Source: Malachius bipustulatus (Eukaryota; Arthropoda; Insecta; Coleoptera; Melyridae). From it: a stretch of DNA of 64,000 nucleotides. The position numbers and the translations under genes were made by a program. Below are positions 12,291 to 23,595 of the stretch, piece by piece. The notes under the pieces were generated by a model. That model worked only from the letters and a program-made list of their open reading frames with translations. It made no database searches and was not told where the DNA came from. The DNA lies in contig OU342630.1 of assembly GCA_910589415.1 (NCBI GenBank), forward strand, positions 75,450,186 through 75,514,185, given 5' to 3'. How positions within the stretch are numbered: position 1 is the first letter of the stretch; the number at the start of each line of letters is the position of its first letter.

Positions 12291-12565
12291 AGAGACTCGC
12301 GTAGCCTAGTGGTTCAGTCCACTGCCTACCGAGCCTAAGGTCGCGAGTTCGGAGCTCACCGGCTCGTGTTATTTTTCGGATGCATTTTCGAATGTATGTG
12401 AAAAATAAAACAAGCGACCGAAGGTTTAAATTTAAATGGCAAACTTGAGGCTGGGTGAATGAGTAATGCTCGAAATCCCGTGTTACCGGAGTGGAGCGAC
12501 TTTGTCTTACCTACATAGTTAAGACCGATGCTCCCTCCTTTAAAAAAAAATAAAAAAAAAAATAA
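12291..12565 (+). mobile_element. tRNA-derived SINE with A-rich tail and 12-bp target duplication
   Basis: The head contains a pol III A box (TAGCCTAGTGG) and a B box (GGTCGCGAGTTCGGAGC) at the usual spacing. A tRNA-unrelated body follows, then an A-rich tail from about 12540. The sequence TACCATAATTTA stands directly before (12279-12290) and after (12566-12577) the unit as an exact 12-bp target-site duplication. Retroposition needs a partner LINE in trans; which one is unknown. The intact duplication suggests a recent insertion. Confidence 0.9.
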
Positions 12566-12577
12566 TACCATAATTTA

Positions 12578-14563
12578 CCGTTGAAAATCTAACATTCTAG
12601 TTTAGGTCTGTATATGGGAAAAATACAAAAACCCACGCAATAGTGATAATTATTCAATAATTATTCACATCTTAACTTATATTTTCCTTAAGAAAACTTG
12701 CTGTTTCTTTAGTAGCTGGCATTAAGATTAAAATGGAAAGATATCTTAATTTGTAATAATTGTTAGCTCTCATAGAGCTCTTCTCACATAAATTAATTCG
12801 CTTATGAAAAACACGAGATAAGCAAATCGTTGGGTGCATTAACTTTAAAGGTGAATATTCCTTGATTTCCATGGAAATGTACGAATGTGCATACTAATAT
12901 ACTATCTATTTATGTAAATACAAATTATTCTAGCAATCGTTTTCCAAGTTTTCTGAAAATTCAACTTTTTATATAGGCAACATAAATAATGCTTTTGAAC
13001 TCCCACGAATATTACTTATAATAATATATTATGTTGGTTGCGTCTCTGTATTATTTAAGAACTACCACTTACAAAATGGCAGTTTCTGGTGAATAAAACA
13101 CAATATACACCATACTATAAACTACATTAGGAGTAGAATAATTAATTCACCAGACAATAATTTATGGATAAACATAAACCGGACTCCTAACTGTGCGAAT
13201 AAAGTAGTTTTAACTTGTCGGGCAGGAGGGCATCATATGAATAAGTCTTTATCATTTTAAATAGGTCATTATTTTAGAATCGATCCACTTATTCTGATGG
13301 TAACAAAAATAAAGGTATTAGATTTTAAACAAATAAGCATAATTATTAAGGAAACATGTACGGAATGCCTAATGAGAGAGAATAATTATGCACCGAAATG
13401 GCTGACTGCACTACTTATTAAAACGAGTCAGTTTGTCAGTTTAGATGTCTAATTTACTTCCATGGAATAATATTAGCGACACAAGTTTCAAAAAATAACT
13501 TTTCTATCATATTACTTGTGAGTAGAAGTAAACCATCAGGTAGAGCCTTATATTCTCTGATAATATAGTAAAGTTCATGACACATTAGGGATCTAGTCTA
13601 CCATTATTTTCTCCCTACATGAAACCTACGGTGTATGTACAATCCATTCGAAGGCCGTAGACTATTGTTCCTCCCATCATATCATTAATTTGCTGGTCAG
13701 TTTTATTTGCAATTTCTGTCATTTTTAAACGATATCATTCATTAGCAGGTTTGTTTTTTTATACATGGAGTCCCAGTTTTTTCCCTGCTAAATTTTTGTT
13801 TAGATAGTAATTTTTCTTCTGAGTAAAAAGTTTTCATACAAAGTTGGTAATTTTTTTTAATTTTCCATTTTTTCTTAGTTAGGTATTTCTTTTTTTTTAT
13901 TATGTATTTTATTTAATTTTTTATTTATTTTTTAACTTAGGTACCGTTTCTTGAATTTCTTACTGTTTGGACATCAGTAAATGCTACTTACTGCTGAGGA
14001 AGGAGACACGAAAAACAGTCCAAAATGATCAATTTTGTTAAAATAATGTTTACGTTTTTAAAGTTTACTTAATATTTAAAACCAGTTGTAACATGTTAAG
14101 GAATTGAAAAATTTTGCAAGTTTATAGAAAACTTTTTTTCAGAAGAAAATTGACTATCCAGCTACAAATTTTGAGCGGAATTTTGGATTTTATACAAAAT
14201 ATTTTTCTATTATTAATAATAATAATAATAATATTTATTTACGCCATAAAGCATTTAAACAATGATAGCAAATACAATGATTCGCCTAATGCGAATCTGA
14301 AATGATTAAGCTAATAAAGAAAATTTCTAATAGATTTCTTAATCTTAACGGGTGTAAAAGATAGATCCAAACATTCACTGCAAGAATTAACTGCTATACA
14401 ACATTTTGTCAACAGGACAATTGGAACCATAGTAGGTTCTATGGTAGTTCACATGCAGGATAGCTCTCCCACGCACAACACGAAGATGTTATTTATGTAC
14501 AAACAAAAGATAAAATCTTATAAACAGAACCAAAAAATTGACGGTAATAAAATAGCCAAAGTC
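12578..14563. other. Intergenic, no gene seen
   Basis: AT-rich. Contains T-rich stretches around 13840-13930 and a (TAA)n microsatellite near 14211-14232. No protein or RNA gene was recognised. Confidence 0.4.
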
Positions 14564-14799
14564 ATAAGGTGAAAAAAAATAATTTGTCACATGTCACAAG
14601 GTTATTCTTTTTACAAGTTTTTGTTTTCATTAGCAAAAACTTGCATTTTCTTATCGTAGTCGGCTGTCAATCACTCAAATACACAAATTATTAAGTAATA
14701 AGAAAATGCAAGTCTTCGGGAAATAAAAAAAAACTTTTTAAACAAGAATAAAGCTTGTGAAAAATTATTCTTTATTACCTTATCACCTTATCACCTTTA
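14564..14799. mobile_element. Foldback MITE, about 235 bp
   Basis: Inner arms AAAACTTGCATTTTCTTAT and ATAAGAAAATGCAAGT pair. The outer arms AAGGTGAAAAAAAATAATTT and AATTATTCTTTATTACCTT, ATCACCTT pair more loosely. Centre near 14678. No coding frame. Confidence 0.6.
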
Positions 14800-14907
14800 T
14801 ATCTCCATAACCCATTTTTAGTTTGTTTAATTTTATAGTGTGTTTTGTATTTTGTTTGTTCAAGTCTCTATCGGTTGTTTGTACCTACATCAAAAAAAAA
14901 TATGTTA

Positions 14908-15717
14908 TACAGGGTGTCCCAGCTTATTCGAAGCGGTCTCTGTAGGCCAAACGATGGACTTTTTCTAAAAACTTTTTGAAAATTCAAGTACACAATTACA
15001 ATGGCCATAATTTAAAATTATTTTGGAGTATACAGAGTGTCCCATATGACAGTGGCATATCAAAGTTATGTTTTTTTAAATGGAATGCTCCTATGTTATT
15101 GCATTTTTAGATTGTCTGAGAAGAGAAAATAGGATTGGCTTTCACAGTTGGTGTTTAAATTCAGAAGTTTTTGAGTTATAAACAAGTGAAAATCGTCATT
15201 TTTCAAGTTTAAATCAAGAAAAACGGCTTACATGTCCCTATTTTACTTTTTCATGTACTATCCTATCATGTAGATGAAATGTTTATACAGGGTGATAAAA
15301 AATTTGAAAAATTCTGAGATTTCTCCACGCGTCGCCAAATAAAAAAATCAAAGAAAGTAAAAATTTTTCTATACCATAGGATAGTACATAAAAAGTTAAA
15401 ATAGGGACATGTAAGCCGTTTTTCTCTATCTTGAACCGCTTTCATTGTACAGGGCCTTGAACTTGAAAAATGACGGTTTTCACTTGTTTATAACTCAAAA
15501 ACTTCTCAGACAATCTAAAAATGCAATAACATAGGAGCATTCCATTTAAAAAAACATAACTTTGATATGCTACTGTCATATGGGACACTCTGTATACTCC
15601 AAAATAATTTTAAATTATGGCCATTGTGATCCTGTACTTGAATTTGCAAATTTTTTTTTGAAAAAATCAATCGTTTGGCCTACAGAGACCGCTTCGAATA
15701 AGCTGGGACACCCTGTA
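14908..15717. mobile_element. Foldback element, about 810 bp, TACAGGGTGTCCCAGC ends
   Basis: Left end TACAGGGTGTCCCAGCTTAT, right end ATAAGCTGGGACACCCTGTA, with TA on each side. The arms stay complementary for roughly 300 bp; for example GGAATGCTCCTATGTTATTG pairs with CAATAACATAGGAGCATTCC. A second TACAGAGTGTCCC-like end lies inside each arm (15030-15047, 15580-15597) and a third (TACAGGGTGATAAAAAA) near the middle, so it may be built of nested elements. The central block AAACGGCTTACATGTCCCTA is shared with the element at 16242. Confidence 0.9.
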
Positions 15718-16241
15718 TAAATAAAATATTTAATAAATGCGGACCCATGTTTTTTGAGACTTTTTGACTTATTTTGGTCCCTACTATACATACAATGACT
15801 TAAAATATTCGATCTCTCTTTTTATACAACCTGTTGTATTGTCCAAAACTTGAGTAAGTAGGTAGACGGAAAGCGAAATGAAAACAACATGTAGGTACGT
15901 CACAGAGTTTCAAAATCTAAAAAAATGTTACAGACAAATTCTACTTTTTTTCGTCATAAAATTCGAATCTTCAATAAAAGTTTCTAAATCAACTAAAATT
16001 TCAAATTTACCCTCGCCCCCCTTACTTGAACGGGGAAGGGATGAAAAAATTTCCTAGGTATTTTCAGCCTTAAATTCCGAATCTGCAACAAAAAAGTGAC
16101 TTCTCATTTAGGATTTCAAAGTTGCACCTCGCATCCCTAGAGGGTGTGGGTACTGAGGTCGAGTTTGGTATCATTGGATATCTCATTTTCAGACGAACAG
16201 CTTTCATCAACGAATGTTTTGATCCGATACATAGTTTTTTA
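15718..16241. other. Spacer between two related foldbacks, no gene
   Basis: Contains GCGGACCCATGTTTTTTGAG (15738-15757), an inverted partner of words near 9118 and 26830, and GAAATGAAAACAACATGT near 15873, shared with 10343. These look like fragments of dispersed repeats. Confidence 0.4.
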
Positions 16242-17066
16242 TACACGGTGTTGTAAAAGTTTCGAGACCCTTAAATAAATCTTAAATTTAGGTCAATTTT
16301 ACAATTTGATTTACTTTCTATTGATGTAAATTTTTGTTACACAAAGTGTGTTTCTTGGCTTAATAATGGCCACGTTGTCTATTTTTTTTACATAAACACC
16401 CGGGTTTATTATTGTATATTCATATTCCCCGAGAAAATTTGATAATAATGGTTTTTACAGTTGCAAATTAAATTGAGTACGTTATGAGTTATAAGCAAGT
16501 GAAAATCGCGATTTTCCATTTTGAAAGCATATTGGAAAAATAATAATAAAAATATTGGAAAACGGCTTACATGTCCCAATCTTTACTTTTTATGTAGGTA
16601 CTATCCATGATGTGAGATCTGATGAAAAAAATATGATAATTTTCATCACCCTTGTAAAAATTTCATCTGCATCACAGCAAAAAATGTTGAAATAGGGACA
16701 TGTAGCCGATTTCCGATATCTTGAGCCGATTTTATTATAAACTTTGAAAATTTAAAATACCGTTTTTCATTTGTTTATATGTAACTAGTAAAATAAGTAA
16801 GTGCCTACTAATTTTAAACTGCAACTGTAAAAAGCAGTCTTATCGTATTTTCTCCGGAAATATGAAAATACAATAATATACACGGTGTCCTATTAAAAAA
16901 AAATATATATATGTCGTCATTACTGAGCCAAGGAACACATAAATTCTTTTTACATCAATAGAAAGTGAATTAAATTACAAAATTAACTTGTTTTTCTTAA
17001 ATTCTTTTCAAAACTCAAAATTTAAGAAGTTATTGAGGTATACCGTAACTTTTTCGATACCCTGTA
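16242..17066. mobile_element. Foldback element, about 825 bp, diverged relative of the one at 14908
   Basis: Left end TACACGGTGTTGTAAAAGTT, right end CCGTAACTTTTTCGATACCC, TGTA, with TA on both sides. Arms pair through GGTCAATTTTACAATTTGAT / ACAAAATTAACTTG and TTTACATCAATAGAAAGTGA / its inverse. The centre carries AAACGGCTTACATGTCCC and GGGACATGTAGCCGATTT, the same central block as the neighbour 0.5 kb upstream, so the two belong to one family with different outer arms. Confidence 0.8.
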
Positions 17067-17128
17067 TATTTCAACATCTTCAGATAAAGTGAGCACCAAT
17101 AGTTTTATAGACGAACACAAACGTACAT

Positions 17129-17216
17129 GGTGAGACTGGAATTCGAACCCAGTGGGATTCGTGGCAGTCCCAACATAGTCGTGTGCACTCTAAGCCTTTG
17201 CGCTACCGCCCGCTCC
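17129..17216 (-). mobile_element. tRNA-like SINE head (reverse strand)
   Basis: On the reverse strand an A box (GGTAGCGCAAAGG) and a B box (GGGTTCGAATTCC) stand about 50 bases apart, as in a tRNA gene. The acceptor stem does not close properly, so it is not a working tRNA. The adjoining word AGACGAACACAA (17109-17120) also adjoins the similar unit at 57046, showing one dispersed SINE family. Confidence 0.6.
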
Positions 17217-19453
17217 AATAATCTTATACATACCTATATAAAGCGTCTCCAATTTAGCCCTGGCGATCTATCTACTGGATTTATTAAACATTTCAAACAG
17301 AAGCTGCTATCTACTCTCAATAAACTACTAATAGGTACAATAAAGTAAAAATTAAATAAAAAAATCTCTCATACAAGTGACCGTGGTAAAGGGAATGTAC
17401 CTACATTATATTATATTTTCCCATAACTCATGAACAAGCAGAGCATTTGTTCCACGTAATCTTTAATCAGCGTCCTATGCATTTTAGAGTGGGCCTTAAT
17501 TAAAGCTTTTACGTGCTTTGATTCTTTGACAGTCCCAGTCTCTGTTAGGGCTCTTTTATTTTATTAGTCATACGGGCTGGTTCCGCTCAGCTCTCCAATA
17601 TTAACCGGAAATTTTTAATTATTTCATGTCTTGTGATTGTACACTGTAATGGAAAAGCCAACTCTCCATATAGGCATCAGTTAACAAGAGCAAGCGAAAG
17701 GATAGCGATAATTATCAACTAATGATCAACAAGAGGAAGATCGATAAATAATGGAGAGGTATATGAAGAGGTCGGTTGCATCTGAAACCTCTTAGATAAA
17801 TAAATAAATTCAGTATTAATATTATGTTATGTCCTCTCACATACATACAAAAATCAAAATGTAAATCGTCAATTTCTCTATGCAAAACATGAAAATTGAG
17901 TTCACTCGCTCTTACCCTTCCAACTGACCGAGCTAAATAACATCGCTCGTCCGTCAGAAAAGTGACTGGAATTATTTTACATATTTCGTTGATTACCTAC
18001 GTGACAAATTTAGGGAGACAATAATTGGCATAGGTATTTCAACTTACCAAAATGACACCTTTGGATATGCATTTTCATTTTCGACGGGGCTGTTGTTGTA
18101 TAGATGTTTACTTTACTTCCATTGGAATCCTGAAACAAACAACAATACACTTAGGCAACCACTTTTTTTGTAATATGTAGATAATACAGAATATTTGTAG
18201 GTATAGTTTTTGCTTAATTTTTTTTTTCAAATAGAGCAGCATAGACTTCCCTTGAACACCGCGACTTCAACTCCCAATAAATGGTGAATTTGACCCCGCA
18301 GAACCCCAGTTTATTATACTAATATTTAAAGCTACATGGATCGTAAAAAATATTCCGGCTATAGATGAGACTGTTGTTTTCATTCTATTAAAGAAAAATG
18401 CTTTTTTCTACGAAATCTGTGATAAGTTTTCAATTTGTGCCGAATTTTTTGAATGGCATTTGAACACCTAACATTGAGAGAATGCAGTGTCTTTCTTAGC
18501 AGTTTTTTTTTGCTACCGTCTTGAACCATAAATCTCATGCTAATTATTTTGCAGAAAGTTATTACTTCCTTTCAATGATTTACTGACATTTAAACGGCAA
18601 TTACATGGCTTTTAGTCTTTGGTAATAGGTTTTCATCTTCTTCTTTTGATTAGAAGACAATACCACTGGATTGGAAAATATCTAAATGGCTCATTGACAA
18701 TAAAAACAAAACATTCATTACCATAATTATAATTTATTAGAGATGTACTAATTATAATCTACAGTTCCTATAACTGGGATAAAAGACGTAATGTAGCTTG
18801 AACTTACAGACCCTGGGAACGAGATCTTATGGGAGATACATAAAATTAACGTTAAACATTAGCTATTCTATGAGAATTGTCTACTTCCACAATTGTTTTA
18901 TGGGTATTTTTTACTCCTATGAGGAACAATAATGGTTGCTAATTTACAGCATAAACATGAATCTCAGCAAAGGTCTTTGATTCTTGTGTTGATTATAGAA
19001 GTGCAAATTCATTCTGAACTTCCGCAGAACGCTTCACATCTATTAAAAACTTCCTCTCCTGTCCTGTCGCTAATTTGCTTACTGAATTGTAATTACATAT
19101 CTACAGTCGGTCTGAAAATTAAATGATTATCTACAGACTAGAAATAGCAAGTCTTCTTCTGATGCCCGCAGTTCCTTGATTATTGATTAAAATTAATGAT
19201 AAAATAGATAGGCGAAGAGTCATTAATAGTGATTTATTTATGTGGGCGCCGGATGGTGATTTATTTTAGTCGACGTAGGTACATATTTAAACAGGTTGCT
19301 ATCTTTTATAATTCAATTAAAGGCACAACCGACTTTAACAAGGTTGCTTGTAATATTACTCATGGTTGCACGGTAAAAAGAATATAAGAGTTTAAAAAAT
19401 AGCTTTGAATACCTGACAACCCGCACCCTGTACATTTTTTATTTATTTTTCAG
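17217..19453. other. Intergenic, no gene seen
   Basis: AT-rich. A 51-codon reverse frame without Met at 17411-17566 has no recognised motif. No inverted repeat or RNA gene was identified. Confidence 0.4.
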
Positions 19454-19627
19454 GATCGCCGAAAGCACCTCAACCTCATGGGCTTATTGTGTTTAACCAT
19501 TTGCTTCATGTCACAAATTCTGTCAGTCTGGTCCTCTGTACTAATTTTTACAGACCCATTACTGGATGAGTTTCATATTATGCCGTTGAGCGCTCTAGTG
19601 CTTCGCTTGAAGATGCTGCCCTTAAAA
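19454..19627 (+). CDS. Candidate internal exon or pseudo-exon, unidentified
   Basis: A pyrimidine-rich tract ending in TTTTTCAG precedes 19454 and AAA|GTGAGT follows at 19627, a good acceptor-donor pair. The 174 bases are open in the frame starting DRRKHLNLMGLL and ending PLSALVLRLKMLPLK. The end loosely recalls the PLxxLVLRxKxL signature that follows the helicase core in DEAH-box helicases of the DHX/Spindle-E type, but the upstream residues do not fit, so I give no function. A GC-rich tail runs to about 19775, with AATAAA at 19793-19798. Confidence 0.25.
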
Positions 19628-22590
19628 GTGAGTCAATCATGTGACGCATGTGAAGTCCCGGCGTGACCACGAGCTGCGGGAAGTACCGATGAGCAGGACG
19701 CCGAGCAGTGGGAGGCAGCAACCGAACTCTGCTTGGTTGGCAGTGCGGACGGCGGCTAAGCGGAGACGACCTCAAGCGTCGAATTATTATGAATAAATCA
19801 ATATTAATAATTAAATCTTTTTGATAATTAAACTAACAACCAAAGCATGGAGGAACTTCACAATTTCACCTTTTACATATGAAGACAAATGAACTCATAT
19901 AGGTAGTCTTGCAAACACTGACGAGACACTCGTATGTTTTGAGTTAATCGCCTAACTTTTTGCCCCAGAACTTTTATATCAGTGATCGATTTTGTATTTT
20001 TTTTTTCAAAAGAACAAAATTACTAACTAAACTTTTGCTCGTGTATTAATATTTCGTATTTTTGCATGATTTTCCCGTAGTTAATTTTCTTTTATGCTAG
20101 GGAATGCTTAAGTGGAAATCTCTTTTTTACTTTATGGTCAACACTGTTATCCCTTCCCCGCAGTTGCTTTATGATATCGGCGGTCATACGATGGCTGGAA
20201 TAACTAATTATCCACTAAACAAAGGGCAACTGACGTGCCATAGAAGTGTTATAGAACGAATTCTTCGGAGTGACTTCTTGTGATTCATTACCGTCAAAAT
20301 AACCAGACATGAATTTATCATTTAAATTGCAGACAGAAAAATATGATTACAGGAACGTAGCCAATTTGCCTGCCCATGTGCGAGAATCTGAACTGTTTCG
20401 AGCTAGAGAAAATTGCAATCAACCGCCGTTGAAATTACAACAAACAGCATTCTATGGAGTAGACTAGCAATGTAGTCACAGAAATAACTAATCTAGGGTA
20501 ATGCATGTCAATATGCAAAGCCTTCCATGCGAAAAAGCTAAACTAATTGGACGTAACTTTTTCAAAGGTGGAGGCTTACTAAACACTGACTGGAGTGACC
20601 AGTAAAAGATTTAATTGACTACATGATGATTAGTGATTACATATGGTCCACAAGACGTTGGTGCAGAGTAAAAACAATGTAACGCTGTAGTAACCTATAC
20701 TTGATTTGCCTCTTGCCTGGTTATCAAAGAGGAAGATGGTCGCTTTATCAAAAAATAAGCTTTACGAATTTATAAGATTGTTTTAAGGAACCCAAAAATG
20801 ATAAAAAAATGGAAGGTTTCATTTAAAAAAATTAAATTGATGCCACTTCTGATGAAATATGAAGCGGCATTGATAAGTTGGCTTGGTATGTTTCGATAAT
20901 TCACCCTGTGTATAACAAGTTGACGTTGCATTTTCAGATAAATCTTACCTACATAATAAGAAATGGTTGTTAGGTATATTATAAAGCAGCTATAAAAGCC
21001 AGCGCTGAGTGAAATCTGAAGGACTGAAAATTCATTGTGAAATTCCAGTTACGTCAGTGTCTTTTTGGGATGAACTTTTCTTCGACACGGCCTGAGAAAC
21101 CCTGTGAATTAATAACATCCAAAAGGAGGAGGATTCGCAACACTATTATAAATTTAGGTTCTAACAAGAACGATCCTTGAATTCGAGGGTGAGATATTGT
21201 TCAGTTTCCGAGCACTCCCGAATATATCGGGCGTGCAAGACGCAAGGTTTTGCAGCTCGGGTTGAGTACACTTTGAACGAGTTTGAAATCTCGGATCGTC
21301 TTGGGATATATTAATTGGCATACCGCTAGTGACAGCCTATGAAACTATTCCAAGGCACTCGAGTAAAAAGGTGTTAATTGAACGTTTAATCATGGGGATA
21401 AAATATTACAGTAGTGGTTAATTCTCTTATCACCAGACTAAAGTGCAACTAACATTAATTTTCTTAGTTTCAACTGACACAGCTGGACATTATATTTGTT
21501 TTATACATGCAGGGTGTATCATAAATATACCGACAAACTTTTATGACTTTAATGACGTGTAAGAGAAAATCGCTCAAAAGATAAAATATTTGGGGAAACA
21601 TTTTTTCATTGTTCAAATTGGCCACTGTCTTTTTAACCGTCTTCTGATTTCTGGCTGTGTGCACAATTCTCTCGCTAATTAATTGAGGTGTTCGGGGAGT
21701 TAGTTGGTCGAGGTAGTTCCTTGTATTGTAAGTCTTTTGATTTCATCTTCAACAAGCGGGAGGCTAGAGTAGTCGTGGAAGGTTTTGTTGCTTACATACC
21801 ATGGACCATGGTGTATGGAAAAGTATCTTTGATTGGATTCTTTCTATAATTTTGGTGTTCGATGGTTTGGCACAGCCCCAGAGCTGCATTCCGTAGGATT
21901 CCAACGGATTTTCCTAGTAGTTGAAAATTCACTGATGAGATATGAGAAATGAGATGTTAAAATTAATATGTACCAATTTTCGAATTCAAGCAGCTAGGTC
22001 AGGTCAGGTCAGGTCAGGTCAGGCTTGACTCAAAACCAATTACCCATTCCATTATACGAGTATGCCACATCAAAGGACCGGGTTATAAATTTTATGATGT
22101 GACGTAGACACATTCCCGCAGGATAATTATTATTTGTTGCCTTTAGGTTGTTCCATTGTAATTTTTATTTGAGGAAGATAATTCTGAATGGTATAAGCCC
22201 GGTTGTCTTAGTTTGTGCTGGAATATAAACCTTACTAAGAATACTTACCTATAATATAAATATTTTTGTAAAAAAAAAAAAATACTTGCAAAAATTATCA
22301 TCATCACATCAGCCTGTCTATGGGATGGAGGGGAGGAGGGGTTGCGACCTCTACTAACCCATGTGTGGCTACGCCCCTTCTTCCGAAATACAGGGTGTTA
22401 ACTCCCAACATGACCAAGAGTACCTTTATCATGTATTTTTCTTTCTCCGTGACTTTGCTTGTTTTTACGTCGAATAAGTGAGTTATAATTGTTGGTTGAT
22501 CCGTCATATTATGTAAAAACGTATGCTTGATCTGGTGGTGCAGTTGATTTGGTGATGCTTCCATTGAAATTGCCACAATCTTAGTAGAAA
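19628..22590. other. Intergenic with a pentanucleotide tandem and a partial repeat
   Basis: Contains a GC-rich tail to 19775 and a half element with a GCAGGGTGTATCATAAATAT end at 21510-21529. A tandem of AGGTC lies at 21996-22022. A TACAGGGTGTTAACTCCCAA end at 22391-22410 is another partial repeat. No gene was recognised. Confidence 0.4.
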
Positions 22591-22793
22591 AGTAGGCAAT
22601 AGTGTTGTGACAATCATCGTTCGAATTTATTTATTAGTTATTTATCCGTTAGCCTGATAGTGTTATCAATTCTTCAGGCTCGGTGAACCGACCATCTGTT
22701 TCACCTCCAATTTGTTATTTTATGTTATTTTGTTTATCAATTTAACGTTGTTTACATCTTGGAAACAGCTGTTTATTGTTTACGTTTCTCACG

Positions 22794-23595
22794 ATGCCTG
22801 GCTACTGTATGACTTGCGAATCAGCTGTGACACCTACAACGCCAGCTATTAGATGCAGTGGATCATGTCGGAAGTACACGCATACTAAGTGTCTCAAAAT
22901 CTCCAGTGTCGAATTGAAGTCGCTCTCTCAGAGCCAGTGGGTTTGTCCGAGCTGCGTTCAGCTGGGTGGTTCATCACAGGTGTCAATCATAGAAAACACT
23001 ATGAAATTGCAATTTGAAGACTTCAAAACTACGGTCATGCAGGTCATCACGGACCAATTCTCTAAGATAAATGATAGACTTAATACTCTGGAGAGTGACG
23101 TGAGTGAGTTGAAGGGTAACTTACGTAGGCTGGAACACGATTTTACTGCTCAGTCGCTGGCGGCTAATGCTGCCACTGGGGGTACTTTGAAAACCAGGGT
23201 GACTGATATTGTCTCGGAGTTGGAGAGCCACAGACAGCGTTGTTGCAATGTTCTTCTCTTCAGTGTACCTGAATCCAATGCTGAAACCGTCGCTGGAAGT
23301 GTCCTAGATGACTTGAATAGGGTAAATGAAATTTTGTCTCCACTGGGTTCGTTCCCCCCGCCAAAGAAGGTAATACGGATTGGTCACAAGAGCGAAAATA
23401 AAGATAGGCCGTTGAAGATTATTTATGACGGCGAAAGGGAGGCAGGCTGATCAACGCAAGGAAAATAAGGCTGTAATTCAGGAATACAAGGATAGGATTT
23501 CTAAAGGTGAGCACGGAATTGCATTGAAGTATAGAAACAATTGTCCAATCATTGTTGGACTGAAGGCATCGGCAGCAAGAGTTGCAAAAAACTAA
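22794..23595 (+). pseudogene. LINE ORF1 protein, PHD finger plus coiled coil, one frameshift
   Basis: Start chosen at the ATG at 22794 (ACGATGCC context). Residues 1-60 form a PHD-type C4HC3 zinc finger: YCMTCE, RCSGSC, HTKC and WVCPSC supply the ligands. Residues about 70-125 form a heptad-rich coiled coil (INDRLNTLESDVSELKGNLR). The following region, FSVPESNAETVAGSVLDDLN to PLKIIYDGERE, resembles the RRM-like part of CR1-type ORF1 proteins. A frameshift just before 23448 introduces TGA; the frame continues one base over from 23449 as DQRKENKAVIQEYKDRISKG to a stop at 23593-23595. The product would be an RNA-binding chaperone of the element's RNP. Confidence 0.8.

Noticed and set aside
12356..12571. 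71-codon reverse frame
   Set aside because: It lies antisense in the SINE body and A-tail.
17129..17216. A functional tRNA gene
   Set aside because: Boxes A and B are present but the arms do not fold into a proper cloverleaf, and a related copy at 57046 marks it as a SINE.
17411..17566. Reverse frame ending ...KDYVEQMLCLFMSYGKI, first thought to resemble an odorant-receptor segment
   Set aside because: No conserved receptor residues and no clear acceptor site; about 50 codons is within chance.
22304..22576. 90-codon reverse frame before the CR1-like LINE
   Set aside because: It overlaps a TACAGGGTGTTAACTCCC repeat end and has no protein-like conservation that I can see.
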